Both the position numbers and the translations under genes were made by a program. DNA of 64,000 bases. Source: JBBQZU01 sp038207425. Lineage in GTDB: Bacteria > Bacteroidota > Bacteroidia > Flavobacteriales_D > Cryomorphaceae. The stretch lies in contig JBBQZU010000009.1 in the NCBI GenBank assembly GCA_038207425.1, positions 1 through 64,000 of the forward strand. Reading direction: 5' to 3'. The notes under the pieces were generated by a model. That model was not told the DNA's origin. It ran no database searches and saw only the letters and a program-made list of their open reading frames with translations. Shown here in pieces: positions 51,678-60,916 of this stretch (positions within the stretch are counted from its first letter, which is position 1; every line of letters starts with the position of its first letter).

Positions 51678-52299
51678 AATCATAGCTTATTGCGCTCTTA
51701 AAATCGAAGGAGCAATGCTGGTGAGCGACCTCGACCGCAAGGCCTGGGATGAAGCACGTAAGGGTATGGAGTATATTGAAAAAGCCCTTCCTGAAGCAGA
51801 TGTCGACCCATCTTCAACCTCTCTTATTCTGGGGAATATGCTCCTGCAGTTGGTTCGCGTGCTCGGCGTATTGGTTATCATCATTGTATTGATAGCGATC
51901 ATAATCAGACTTATCAAAAAGTATAGAGGCACTCCCGTAACAAGGAAGAATAAATCTATAGAAACAGAAGATGAAATACCCACCGCTAGCGCTCCCATTG
52001 ATGTTTTGCTAAAAGCATTTGATGAAGCGCGCATCAGAGGTGATTATAAAGAGGCCACCCGCCTGCTCTACCAGATTGCTATCAAGCGACTCGATATGGC
52101 TGGTGCTGTGATAGCCCACCCCAACAAAACAAACTGGGAATATGTTTCTGAATTGCGCGAGCCACTGCAATCACAGCGTTTTACCTATCTCACCATGCTT
52201 TTTGAGCGCATATGGTATGGCGATAAGCCGCTTTCGGTAAATGACTTTACAACCTTCGAGCCCCGGTTTATGGAGTTCATCAAAAGCCATGAAAGATGA
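51658..52299 (+). CDS. DUF4129-domain membrane protein
   Basis: A 213-aa protein with one central membrane helix (LVRVLGVLVIIIVLIAIIIR) and a C-terminal soluble domain. That domain resembles DUF4129 (EARIRGDYKEATRLLYQIAI, NKTNWEYVSEL, LTMLFERIWYGD). The start overlaps the preceding gene by about 20 bases; GTG at 51652 is the other option. DUF4129 proteins travel with MoxR and DUF58 genes. Confidence 0.75.
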   Translation: MVWSGSEIIAYCALKIEGAMLVSDLDRKAWDEARKGMEYIEKALPEADVDPSSTSLILGNMLLQLVRVLGVLVIIIVLIAIIIRLIKKYRGTPVTRKNKSIETEDEIPTASAPIDVLLKAFDEARIRGDYKEATRLLYQIAIKRLDMAGAVIAHPNKTNWEYVSELREPLQSQRFTYLTMLFERIWYGDKPLSVNDFTTFEPRFMEFIKSHER

Positions 52300-53531
52300 G
52301 CGGCAATCGTAATCTCTATATTTTATTGGGTATTATCATCATTGCCGCCGCAGCAATCCTGGCGGTAGTAAGCAATCGGAAAACGCGCTACGACTGGGCC
52401 GAGACTTTTGATAATCAGGGCGTGGAACCGTATGACCTGAGCCTGTTTCGAAAGGTAATGGAAGCCACCGCAGACAAGGAATCATTTACCGCCATAAGCG
52501 ACTTGAAAAGCGATACCGGCTTGGTGCACAAAAGTGGCACCGCCCTCATATATGTTGACTCCCGTGCTTTTTTTGACTCTGCCGATGTTGAAATTCTGCT
52601 CAGCTTTACAGCCAAAGGAAATACACTCTTCATTAGCTCCACCAATAGTCATAAACTCATAACGAAGCTATTGAAGGATTGCATTTCGAAAGAACTGCCT
52701 CTTGTGAAGAGCACCAAAGCAAAAAGAATTTACCCAAAGGTGACATCTGCTGATACCAATGCTGTAATATTTTATAACGAGATAGAAGATGTAATGCGCT
52801 ACCCATGGACCTGGTATGACATTAGCAATTGCAAAACAGAAGGCTTGAAGGAACTGGGAAGTTTCAGAGCCATAGATAAATGGTACACGAATGCACTTTC
52901 CATAGAATATGGTTTGGGCAGCATTATACTGCACAGCACTCCGTTGATGTTTACCAATTACCACTTCAAAAATGAACCGGTATTTGAACATTCCCAGGCA
53001 ATGCTAGCAACAACCGCCGGCAAGGAACTAATATGGTACGACCCTAAGGCCTTGGTTTCGCAACCCCAAAACAGACCTTTGATTACCGAAACACCACTCA
53101 AGTTTATACTTGGCAATGCTCCCTTGCGCTGGGCCTGGTACACCCTTATTCTGCTCGCCTTGCTCTTCCTGATTACCGGCATCAGACGGCTGCAGCGGCC
53201 TGTACCGGTGCTTGCTGCCCCACCTAACGATACCCTGGCATACCTGGATGTAGTATCTCGAATGTATAGAAAAGAAGGCCGGCACAAGCACGTTGTTCAA
53301 GTGCAGTTCAAACTGCTTTTACACCACTTACGCATACGGTACAAACTTCCGGTAACCAATATTGACAAGACATTTTTTCGCGAAGCGGCACTCAGACTTA
53401 AAATAGATGAGCCGATGATAATTGAATTTTTTGCCGAACTTGACCGCGCCAGAAACAACAGTACCCTTACAGATGAAGATTTGGCAAGGGTAGACAAGAA
53501 AATCACAGAATTTTACGCCCGATGTCCATAG
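52296..53531 (+). CDS. DUF4350-domain protein
   Basis: A 411-aa protein with an N-terminal anchor (LYILLGIIIIAAAAILAVVS). A soluble domain follows that in the family resembles a type 1 glutamine amidotransferase-like fold (FDNQGVEPYDLSLFRKVMEA, LFISSTNSHKLITKLL). A second helix (WAWYTLILLALLFLITGIRR) and a helical tail end the protein. Its ATG overlaps the stop of the DUF4129 gene (ATGA), and its own stop overlaps moxR. A partner in the MoxR operon of unknown detail. Confidence 0.75.
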   Translation: MSGNRNLYILLGIIIIAAAAILAVVSNRKTRYDWAETFDNQGVEPYDLSLFRKVMEATADKESFTAISDLKSDTGLVHKSGTALIYVDSRAFFDSADVEILLSFTAKGNTLFISSTNSHKLITKLLKDCISKELPLVKSTKAKRIYPKVTSADTNAVIFYNEIEDVMRYPWTWYDISNCKTEGLKELGSFRAIDKWYTNALSIEYGLGSIILHSTPLMFTNYHFKNEPVFEHSQAMLATTAGKELIWYDPKALVSQPQNRPLITETPLKFILGNAPLRWAWYTLILLALLFLITGIRRLQRPVPVLAAPPNDTLAYLDVVSRMYRKEGRHKHVVQVQFKLLLHHLRIRYKLPVTNIDKTFFREAALRLKIDEPMIIEFFAELDRARNNSTLTDEDLARVDKKITEFYARCP

Positions 53532-54619
53532 AACAAGAACACAATCCTCAGGAAGAAAATCTCAATAATCAGGAATCCCCTTCAGCAGACCCGATACAAC
53601 CTGTTAATACAGAATACAGCGCATCCGAAGCACCCGCGGCCGATGATTCATTTGGCGAAAGCCTGAGTAATGAAGCAGCAATGCTGCAAGCCACTATGGC
53701 AAAAATAAAAGGCGAAATAGGGAAAGTAATTATAGGGCAGGAAGACCTTATAGAATTGATGATTGCGGCCCTGCTTACCAATGGTCACGTGCTGCTCGAA
53801 GGGGTGCCGGGTATCGCAAAAACACTTCTTTCAAAGCTGCTTGCCCAAACGCTGCATATCGATTTTGCCAGGATTCAGTTTACCCCCGACTTGATGCCTA
53901 CCGATATTATTGGCACTACCATTTTTGATATGAAGCGCTCAGAGTTTTATTTCAAAAAAGGGCCTATTTTCAGCAATATCGTCTTGATTGATGAGATAAA
54001 CCGCGCACCTGCTAAAACGCAGGCAGCACTCATGGAAGTAATGGAAGAAGGGCAGGTAACTGTTGACGGTGAAACGTACCCAATGACGCCCCCTTTCTTT
54101 GTAGTGGCTACACAAAACCCTGTGGAGCAGGAAGGTACTTATAAATTGCCGGAAGCCCAGCTCGACCGGTTCATGTTCAAGCTTCAGGCTACTTATCCAT
54201 CTTTGCAAGAAGAAACAAGGATGCTCGATCGGTTTCGGAATGACTTTTACGGAAGGCAACAGCGCGACATCAAGGCTGTGCTCACCGCTGATGAATTGAT
54301 GAAACACCGGGTGCATGTAGAAGCCGTTCACATCAAAGACGAGTTGCTTCATTATATAGCCCAAATAGTAGCCGGCTCCCGAAACAACAGCGATTTGTAT
54401 TTGGGCGCTTCACCGCGTGCTTCACTGAATATTATGAAAGCAGCAAAAGCCATTGCGCTAATAAGGGGGCGCAGCTTCGTAATACCCGATGATATAAAAC
54501 AGGTGGTATACCCGGTACTTAACCACCGCCTTATACTCAGCTATGATCGCGAGATAGAAGGTGTGCAAATGAAAGAAATCGTAGAAAGCATACTGCGCAA
54601 AGTAGAAGTTCCCCGATGA
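53522..54619 (+). CDS. MoxR-family AAA+ ATPase
   Basis: A 365-aa AAA+ chaperone-like ATPase. Walker A lies in HVLLEGVPGIAKTLLSKLLA, Walker B in NIVLIDEINRAPAKTQAALM, and sensor regions in PPFFVVATQNPVEQEGTY and LGASPRASLNIMKAAKAIA. The N-terminus is an extra acidic, polar tail of about 45 residues. MoxR ATPases help mature a partner, usually a DUF58/VWA protein, encoded here directly downstream. Confidence 0.92.
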   Translation: MSIEQEHNPQEENLNNQESPSADPIQPVNTEYSASEAPAADDSFGESLSNEAAMLQATMAKIKGEIGKVIIGQEDLIELMIAALLTNGHVLLEGVPGIAKTLLSKLLAQTLHIDFARIQFTPDLMPTDIIGTTIFDMKRSEFYFKKGPIFSNIVLIDEINRAPAKTQAALMEVMEEGQVTVDGETYPMTPPFFVVATQNPVEQEGTYKLPEAQLDRFMFKLQATYPSLQEETRMLDRFRNDFYGRQQRDIKAVLTADELMKHRVHVEAVHIKDELLHYIAQIVAGSRNNSDLYLGASPRASLNIMKAAKAIALIRGRSFVIPDDIKQVVYPVLNHRLILSYDREIEGVQMKEIVESILRKVEVPR

Positions 54620-55950
54620 TCAAAAACCCTGTAAAAGGAGTGCATTTCACCCCACTGTTTTACTATGCCGGTGGCGTTATTGTACTCCTGCTGGTTCTGG
54701 GGTTTTCTGTAAGCTTGCTCTTCAGGGTTGGTCAGGCGATGCTGCTTTTGCTTTTCACAGCATCAATTGCCGACACCGTAATCCTGTTTCAGCCGCAGGT
54801 AGCCTTTAGGGCTGTGCGAAAAACACCGCGAATACTGGGGCTGGGCGATAATACACAAATTGAATTGCTCGTATATTACAGCGGAACTATTCCACTAAAA
54901 TGCGTGGTTATTGATGAACTACCTGAGCAATTACAGGTACGCAATTTCACCCTACACACCTTGCTTAAGTCAGGAATCAACCGCCTGCGATACAGCGTAA
55001 AACCAGTGAATCGAGGCATTTATTCATTTGGCAATTTGATAATTCTTGCTTCAAGCACCATTGGGCTTATTAAGCGAAAGGTGTCAATAAGCCTCTCGGC
55101 AAATGTACCTGTATATCCAAGCGTGCTTCAAATGCATCAGGTAGAATTGCTTGCATTCAGCAGGGTGAGCGTTGCTACCGGTTCTAAAAATCTGAGAAGA
55201 ATAGGTCAGAGTTACGAGTTTGAGCAAATCACTCCTTTTGTAGAAGGCGACGACTACCGCAATATAAACTGGAAAGCCACCGGCAAAACCCGCGAGCTGA
55301 TGGTAAATCAATTTCAGGATGAGCGCAGCCAGAATGTGTATTGTATCATCAGCAAAGGGCGGTCTATGAAAATGGCTTTCAATGGAATGACGATGCTTGA
55401 CTATGCAATAAACAGCACCCTGGCAATGAGCAATGTTGCATTGAAAAAATATGACCGCGTGGGGTTGATTACTTTTTCAGACAAAATTGGCGCGGCACTG
55501 CGTGCCGACAACAGATATGGACAGCTTCAAAAAATACTCGAGGCACTTTACGCTGAGTCCGAAAGGGGTATTGAACCGAGCTATGAATTGCTATACAAGA
55601 GCATTGACCGTGTAGTGCACGGCAGAAGCATGTTGCTGCTTTTCTCCAATTTCGAAACCCCGCAAATGGTGGAAAGGGTGCTCCCGATACTTCGGAAAAT
55701 AAATAAAAAGCACTTGGTGGTTCAGGTGCTATTCAAAGACCGGCATCTGGACGAACTGGCACAGGGCACAAATGCAAGCGTAGAAGGTATTTACCAAAGC
55801 ACACTTGCAAAGCAGCAGATAGGCAAGCGTGAGGAAATAGCCTACAGGCTGAGCCGCAACGGAATTCAAACGGTTGTAAGCTATCCCGAACAACTCTCTG
55901 TGAATACAATAAATAAGTATTTGGAGCTAAAATCGCGGGGATTAATTTAA
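54616..55950 (+). CDS. DUF58-domain protein
   Basis: A 444-aa protein with two N-terminal membrane helices (TPLFYYAGGVIVLLLVLGFS and AMLLLLFTASIADTV) and a C-terminal VWA-like domain. The DUF58 core is marked by EGDDYRNINWKATGKTRELM. Probable MoxR substrate. Its ATG overlaps the moxR stop (ATGA). Confidence 0.88.
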   Translation: MIKNPVKGVHFTPLFYYAGGVIVLLLVLGFSVSLLFRVGQAMLLLLFTASIADTVILFQPQVAFRAVRKTPRILGLGDNTQIELLVYYSGTIPLKCVVIDELPEQLQVRNFTLHTLLKSGINRLRYSVKPVNRGIYSFGNLIILASSTIGLIKRKVSISLSANVPVYPSVLQMHQVELLAFSRVSVATGSKNLRRIGQSYEFEQITPFVEGDDYRNINWKATGKTRELMVNQFQDERSQNVYCIISKGRSMKMAFNGMTMLDYAINSTLAMSNVALKKYDRVGLITFSDKIGAALRADNRYGQLQKILEALYAESERGIEPSYELLYKSIDRVVHGRSMLLLFSNFETPQMVERVLPILRKINKKHLVVQVLFKDRHLDELAQGTNASVEGIYQSTLAKQQIGKREEIAYRLSRNGIQTVVSYPEQLSVNTINKYLELKSRGLI

Positions 55951-55975
55951 TTTGTAACTATTAAATACTCTGACT

Positions 55976-56650
55976 ATGTATATCGCAGATCAAAATCAAC
56001 GCATTGAGAAACTCGCAAAAGACGGCTATAACTTCGATTTTGAGAAGTACTTTTCTTCCGGATGGGAGCTTTTCAAAAAAGCTGCGGGGCAATATATGAT
56101 CTATACCTTGCTCTACCTGGCCATTAGTGTTGGCCTAACATTAATTCCAATTTTGGGTTTTTTTGCATCGCTAGTTATCGGGCCGGCGCTCACAGCCGGG
56201 TATTTTTTAGCAAGCAGAAAATTGCAAGTTGACGGCACCCTCGAAATAGGCGATTTTTTTAAGTCTTTTGATTTTGTGCTTCAACTTTGCATACTCGGAA
56301 TTGTATCATCGGTGCTAACCATAATAGGATTGGTATTCGTCATACTACCGGGTATATGGTTTGCGGTGGCTTCCTCTATCGCATCAATGATGGTAGTATT
56401 TGCCAAAACCGATTTTTGGGATGGAATCAAGATGAGCATTAAGCTTGTTAATGCAAAGTGGTTTCACTGGTTCGCATTCTTTATGCTGATTTTTCTTCTA
56501 AACCTTCTCGGATTTATAGCCTTTGGCATTGGTTTATTTATCACCGTTCCGGTAAGCTTTTGTGCATTATACAGCGCGTACTATCATATAGTAGGTTTTG
56601 ATGATGCCGATAAAGTAAAAGACGCCAGTGAGCACCTTGTTGACTTTTAA
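55976..56650 (+). CDS. Uncharacterised multi-helix membrane protein
   Basis: A 224-aa protein with an N-terminal soluble lead (NFDFEKYFSSGWELFKKAAG) and five or six membrane helices, including LLYLAISVGLTLIPILGFF and FVILPGIWFAVASSIASMMV. It resembles DUF975/DUF2189-type proteins. It is separated from DUF58 by 25 bases and may belong to the same transcript or be separate. It ends nine bases before the convergent rng. Confidence 0.65.
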   Translation: MYIADQNQRIEKLAKDGYNFDFEKYFSSGWELFKKAAGQYMIYTLLYLAISVGLTLIPILGFFASLVIGPALTAGYFLASRKLQVDGTLEIGDFFKSFDFVLQLCILGIVSSVLTIIGLVFVILPGIWFAVASSIASMMVVFAKTDFWDGIKMSIKLVNAKWFHWFAFFMLIFLLNLLGFIAFGIGLFITVPVSFCALYSAYYHIVGFDDADKVKDASEHLVDF

Positions 56651-56659
56651 TGCCAGAGG

Positions 56660-58210
56660 CTAATCGTCAACAGGTTCCCCTTTGTCGTTATAGAACTTGT
56701 ATTTAAGAATCGCGAAGTCGTTATCAGGTACAACAGTTAGCGATGCTTTATACTTTGAACACAGTTTTTTGCGAATTGAAGTAAAGAACCCTCTGTTATA
56801 GTATGATTCAAGAAAAGGATGCACCCTGAGGGTAAGCTTCTTCATCTTGAGTTCTTCGGCGTAGTATCGCAGGTTGTTTTCAATTTGGTCGGTAATAAGA
56901 ATACTGGCCTGAACTTTACCCACACCTTCGCAGCAAGGGCACACTTCTTCAGTGCTGATGTCGGTAACTTCGCGCACCCTTTGTCGGGTTATTTCCACTA
57001 CCCCGAATTTGCTAGGGGGCAACACATTGTGTTTGGCTTTATCTTCTTTTAGCGCATCTTTGAGTCTTTCGAAAAGTTGCTTTTGATTTGCTTTCGAATG
57101 CATGTCAATAAAGTCAACAACGATAATACCTCCCATATCACGCAGCCTGAGCACGCGTGCTATTTCTTCAGCACATTCAAGATTTGTTTCAAGTGCATTT
57201 TGCTCCTGCCCTTTGTCACCACCTTTGCGGCTGCCACTGTTCACATCTATTACGTGCATGGCTTCGGTGTGTTCAACAATCAGGTAAGCGCCACTTTTCA
57301 GGATTACCTGACGGCCAAAGGCAACTTTTATTTGGCGATTAACTCCAAGTGTATCGAAGAGGTCTTCGCCAGGTGCAAGCTTTATAATCTTCTCCTGATC
57401 AGGTGATACCTTGCGCAGGTAATCACGAATCTCGTTGGCAAGATCGTTATCGTTTACATGAATTTTTGTAAAGCTGCCACTCAGTAGATCGCGCATCACA
57501 GTTGAAGTGCGGTTCAGCTCGCCGAGTACCCTTTTTGGAGGGGTAGCAGTTTTAAGATTTTCGAACATTTTGTTCCATCGGTTCACAAGATCCTGGATGT
57601 CTCCATCCAGTTCGGCCACCTTTTTACTTTCTGCCACGGTGCGCACGATGACCCCGAAATTTTTAGGCTTAATACTTTGAATAAGTCTGCGGAGTCGGGT
57701 TCGCTCATCCTGCGATTTGATGCGTTGCGAGAGAGATATTTTATCGCTGAAAGGCACCAGTACCACGTACCTGCCTGCGAGGGTAATTTCAGAAGTTAGC
57801 CTGGGCCCTTTCGAAGATATTGGCTCTTTGGCAACCTGCACAAGGATGTGCTGGCTACCCGAAACTACGTCATTGATTTTGCCGTTTTTATCTATATCTT
57901 CTTCAACCTGAAAATCTGCCAGGTCGGGACTTGTCTGCTTACCTGTCGTAGTGCGCTTCACAAATTTGCTAAGCGACTTATACTGTGGCCCCAAGTCGAG
58001 GTAGTGAAGAAATGCATCCTTCTCATACCCTACGTCAACGAAAGCAGCATTCAGGCTTGGGAGTACGCGATGCACCTTACCTAGGTACACGTCGCCCACC
58101 GTAAAATCCTGTCCGCCTTTTTCCTTGTGAAGCTCTGTAAGAACCTTATCTTTTAAAAAAGCAATATCAACTTCGTTGCCCTTGACATTGACTACAAGTT
58201 CAAGATTCAC
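56660..58210 (-). CDS. rng: Ribonuclease E/G family endoribonuclease
   Basis: Endoribonuclease for rRNA and mRNA processing, 516 aa from GTG 58210. It has an S1-like domain (FTVGDVYLGKVHRVLPSLN, AAFVDVGYEKDAFLHY), RNase E/G core motifs (MHVIDVNSGSRKGG, GGIIVVDFIDMHS) with the metal-binding aspartates, and the zinc-link cysteines CPCCEGVG. The GTG start (NLELVVNVKGNEVDIAFLKD) fits the family better than the upstream TTG at 58255. The genes upstream on this strand are the bS22-like peptide, TPR and HU. Confidence 0.93.
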   Translation of the reverse strand: MNLELVVNVKGNEVDIAFLKDKVLTELHKEKGGQDFTVGDVYLGKVHRVLPSLNAAFVDVGYEKDAFLHYLDLGPQYKSLSKFVKRTTTGKQTSPDLADFQVEEDIDKNGKINDVVSGSQHILVQVAKEPISSKGPRLTSEITLAGRYVVLVPFSDKISLSQRIKSQDERTRLRRLIQSIKPKNFGVIVRTVAESKKVAELDGDIQDLVNRWNKMFENLKTATPPKRVLGELNRTSTVMRDLLSGSFTKIHVNDNDLANEIRDYLRKVSPDQEKIIKLAPGEDLFDTLGVNRQIKVAFGRQVILKSGAYLIVEHTEAMHVIDVNSGSRKGGDKGQEQNALETNLECAEEIARVLRLRDMGGIIVVDFIDMHSKANQKQLFERLKDALKEDKAKHNVLPPSKFGVVEITRQRVREVTDISTEEVCPCCEGVGKVQASILITDQIENNLRYYAEELKMKKLTLRVHPFLESYYNRGFFTSIRKKLCSKYKASLTVVPDNDFAILKYKFYNDKGEPVDD

Positions 58211-58295
58211 GAGTTTGGAAATTAAGTAATTAACACCGTGCGAAGCTCCATCCAAGGGGGCATTCCGCTACGAAATTACATTCGAAAGAAGTATA

Positions 58296-58388
58296 TTACT
58301 TCTTCTTTTTGTGTCTATTTTTACGAAGGCGCTTTTTGCGCTTGTGCGTTGCCATCTTATGGCGTTTGCGTTTTTTACCGCTTGGCAT
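58296..58388 (-). CDS. AURKAIP1/COX24-domain ribosomal peptide (bS22/mS38-like), 30 aa
   Basis: A 30-residue, extremely basic peptide beginning MPSGKKRKRHKMATHKRKKR and ending KNRHKKKK, with 21 of 30 residues basic. It belongs to the AURKAIP1/COX24 family, whose mitochondrial member is the ribosomal protein mS38 and whose mycobacterial relative is bS22. It probably lies on the small ribosomal subunit. It is preceded by the TPR gene after 17 bases and followed by rng. It is too short for ordinary gene finders. Confidence 0.85.
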   Translation of the reverse strand: MPSGKKRKRHKMATHKRKKRLRKNRHKKKK

Positions 58389-58405
58389 GTGTGTAAAGTT
58401 TTTGT

Positions 58406-58891
58406 TTATAAATCAGTTTTAAGCTGATCCAGCATGCGGATTACACCGTTTATCACAACTGTATCAGTTTCGAAGGTCAAATATTTTTCGAGCAATGGAA
58501 TTGCTTCCATTCCCTGATTGTTCGCAATTTTAGACTGGGCGAGCCAGAAGTACGCTTCGGGATATTTTACATCTTTATCGTACTCAACCACTTTCTCAAA
58601 ACGAAAAGTGGCATTCTCAAACTGGCGCGAAGTTAATGAAAATTGCGCCAGATGCCAATGTGCATCCACATTGGTTGAATCTTCCTGAAGGATTGCCCTT
58701 AACATGGCTATACCTTCCATTGGATTCTCGCTGCTTTGAACAAGGCCAACCGCTTGTAGCAACCTCAAGTCAGTTGGGCTGGCTTCGGCCAAAATCCGCT
58801 TATCAGATGGTAAACGGGGTGCCAAAACCAACCCAACGACCAAGATAATGGCCGTAGAAATCAGAATAATATTGATTACTCCCGGCTTCAT
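58406..58891 (-). CDS. TPR-repeat protein with an N-terminal membrane anchor
   Basis: A 161-aa protein: an N-terminal helix (GVINIILISTAIILVVGLVL) followed by TPR-like repeats (EGIAMLRAILQEDSTNVDAH, WHLAQFSLTSRQFENATFRF, EAYFWLAQSKIANNQGMEA). Likely a periplasm-facing scaffold. It lies between HU and the bS22-like peptide, a conserved order in this group. Specific partners are unknown. Confidence 0.85.
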   Translation of the reverse strand: MKPGVINIILISTAIILVVGLVLAPRLPSDKRILAEASPTDLRLLQAVGLVQSSENPMEGIAMLRAILQEDSTNVDAHWHLAQFSLTSRQFENATFRFEKVVEYDKDVKYPEAYFWLAQSKIANNQGMEAIPLLEKYLTFETDTVVINGVIRMLDQLKTDL

Positions 58892-58916
58892 GACGGTGTA
58901 TTTGCGCAGAAGAGTA

Positions 58917-59213
58917 TTACTTCTTCTTTACTTTTACGTTCTTCTTAACCTTGTCTACAAAAGTTTTAGAAGGCTTGAAAGCCGGAATGTTGTGAGCTGG
59001 GATCACAATAGGCTCTTTGGCAGAGATATTTCTACCAATTTTTTCAGCTCGCTCTTTTACGATGAAGCTTCCAAAACCGCGTAGGTAAACGTTTTGGCCT
59101 GAAGAAAGTGACTTCTTTACTGAAGTCATGAATGCTTCTATTGCTGTTTGCACAGCTACCTTTTCAATTCCTGTTTGTTCCGAGATTTCGGCAACAACGT
59201 CTGCTTTAGTCAT
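58917..59213 (-). CDS. HU-family DNA-binding protein
   Basis: A 98-aa nucleoid protein: N-terminal helices (TKADVVAEISEQTGIEKVAV), the beta arm with VYLRGFGSFIVKERAEKIGR, and the PAFKPSKTFVDKVKK end. The C-terminal lysine tail is basic. Divergent from mutY. Confidence 0.94.
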   Translation of the reverse strand: MTKADVVAEISEQTGIEKVAVQTAIEAFMTSVKKSLSSGQNVYLRGFGSFIVKERAEKIGRNISAKEPIVIPAHNIPAFKPSKTFVDKVKKNVKVKKK

Positions 59214-59263
59214 AGTGTTGAAACTTAGGCGTGTTTATATGTTTGAGAAAAATTTAACGGGCG

Positions 59264-59271
59264 CAAAGATA
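59264..59271 (-). promoter_or_regulatory. -7 promoter element of the HU gene
   Basis: TATCTTTG on the minus strand matches TAnnTTTG. About 50 bases separate it from the HU ATG; a TTTC 19 bases further upstream could be a weak -33 box. Confidence 0.5.
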
Positions 59272-59347
59272 TTGGTTTCTAGCTATGAATGAAATTCATT
59301 TTCGCTAAATTCGTCTTTTCTACCCATAAAACCCCACAAATGCTGTG

Positions 59348-60400
59348 ATGGAAATAAATGAATTGCTGATTTCGTGGTACTTACAAAACAAGAGATCGCT
59401 CCCATGGAGAGATACCAACGACCCTTACATCATTTGGCTTTCAGAAATTATTCTCCAACAAACCCGTGTAGAGCAAGGCCTGGGCTATTTTCTAAAATTT
59501 CAAGATACCTATCCCCAGGTTTCCAATTTAGCAAATGCCAGTGAGCAAGAAGTACTAAAGCTATGGCAGGGCCTGGGCTACTACTCACGGGCAAGGAACC
59601 TGCTAAATACGGCACGGCTTATCGTTTCTGATTATGAGGGAGTGTTTCCAAAAACATATGAAGGACTGCTCGGGCTAAAAGGAATAGGCCCGTATACAGC
59701 CGCGGCAATTGCCAGTTTTGCCTACAAATTACCTCATGCCGTCGTTGACGGAAATGTAATGCGTGTGCTGTCAAGGCTTTTTGACGTAAGTGAACCTGTA
59801 AACGCTTCGCAGGGAAAAAAAATAGTTGACCAACTTGCAGAGGGTTGTCTCAGCCAAACTCATCCCGACATTTACAATCAAGCTATCATGGAATTGGGGG
59901 CAATGCTATGCACTCCATCAAAACCCGACTGCGCGAGTTGCCCGCTCAGCATTAAATGTGAAGCTTTCGCAAAAAAAACGGTTGCGTTAAGACCGGTGAA
60001 GATCAAAAAGCAAAGAGCCACAGTCAGGCATATTCATTATGCTGTGGTAGAATCTGGCAACAGTATAATTTTCAGGCGAAGGGGTGAAAAAGATATTTGG
60101 CAAGGTCTTCATGACTTTCCATCGGTAGAGACTTTAGAAGAACCCGGGGCAGAATACCTCAAGCAATTTGTGAAAGAACATTTTCCGAAAGGCACACTTA
60201 CCCGTGTGCCGCACAGCCCTGAAAAATCATACACCCACCTGCTCACCCACCGAAAAATCGAAGCCAAATTCTGGAGATTTGAAATGGACGGAGATATTTC
60301 AACAAATTCTCTATATTTAAGCATCCCAAAAAATGAAATAGGGAAGCTCCCAATCCCTAGGCTTATTCATAAATACCTTGAAGATGCCGATTTGATATGA
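59348..60400 (+). CDS. mutY: A/G-specific adenine DNA glycosylase
   Basis: Removes adenine opposite 8-oxoguanine in base excision repair. The 350-aa protein has LPWRDTNDPYIIWLSEIILQ, the catalytic helix-hairpin-helix GLKGIGPYTAAAIASFAY and VDGNVMRVLSRLF, and the four-cysteine FeS loop CTPSKPDCASCPLSIKC. The C-terminal NUDIX-like domain continues to the end. The start is the ATG at 59348; the earlier GTG is an alternative. Confidence 0.95.
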   Translation: MEINELLISWYLQNKRSLPWRDTNDPYIIWLSEIILQQTRVEQGLGYFLKFQDTYPQVSNLANASEQEVLKLWQGLGYYSRARNLLNTARLIVSDYEGVFPKTYEGLLGLKGIGPYTAAAIASFAYKLPHAVVDGNVMRVLSRLFDVSEPVNASQGKKIVDQLAEGCLSQTHPDIYNQAIMELGAMLCTPSKPDCASCPLSIKCEAFAKKTVALRPVKIKKQRATVRHIHYAVVESGNSIIFRRRGEKDIWQGLHDFPSVETLEEPGAEYLKQFVKEHFPKGTLTRVPHSPEKSYTHLLTHRKIEAKFWRFEMDGDISTNSLYLSIPKNEIGKLPIPRLIHKYLEDADLI

Positions 60401-60421
60401 AGCACCGCAAGACATTAGTTT

Positions 60422-60429
60422 TAACTTTG
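60422..60429 (+). promoter_or_regulatory. -7 promoter element of the ssb gene
   Basis: TAACTTTG matches TAnnTTTG, 16 bases before the ssb ATG. The nearest TTTG (60391-60394) is 27 bases upstream, longer than usual. Confidence 0.5.
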
Positions 60430-60445
60430 CAACCAACAATTAGTA

Positions 60446-60886
60446 ATGGCAGGAGTAAATAAAGTAATTTTAGTAGGAAGGCTCGGGATGGAGCCTGAAA
60501 TAAAATCATTCGAAAATGGCTCAAAAGTGGCAAGGCTCAGAATTGCAACCACAGAAAGCTATACCAATAAAGAAGGACAAAGAATAGAGCAAACCGAGTG
60601 GCATACCGTAACTATGTGGAGGCATCTTGCCGATTTTGCAGAAAAGTATTTGACAAAAGGATCGCTAGTTTATATAGAAGGTAAGCTCCGCACCCGCACT
60701 TGGAAAGACGCTGAAGGCAACGACCGATTCAACACTGAAATTGAAGCACTCTCTATGCAAATGCTCGGAAATCGCCCAGGCACACCAGAGTCTGCTACTC
60801 AGGAACGGCAGCAGGGCATAGAAGCATCAGCGCAATCTATGGCATCTCAAAGCAACCGAAGCGATCAGGATGACCTTCCCTTCTAA
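60446..60886 (+). CDS. ssb: Single-stranded DNA-binding protein
   Basis: A 146-aa SSB with an N-terminal OB fold (NKVILVGRLGMEPEIKSFEN, EWHTVTMWRHLADFAEKYLT) and a low-complexity linker. The acidic tip DQDDLPF recruits partner proteins. It lies between mutY and gldE, an arrangement common in flavobacteria. Confidence 0.96.
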   Translation: MAGVNKVILVGRLGMEPEIKSFENGSKVARLRIATTESYTNKEGQRIEQTEWHTVTMWRHLADFAEKYLTKGSLVYIEGKLRTRTWKDAEGNDRFNTEIEALSMQMLGNRPGTPESATQERQQGIEASAQSMASQSNRSDQDDLPF

Positions 60887-60916
60887 CCAACTTAATATTA
60901 ACCAATAAAGCTCCAG

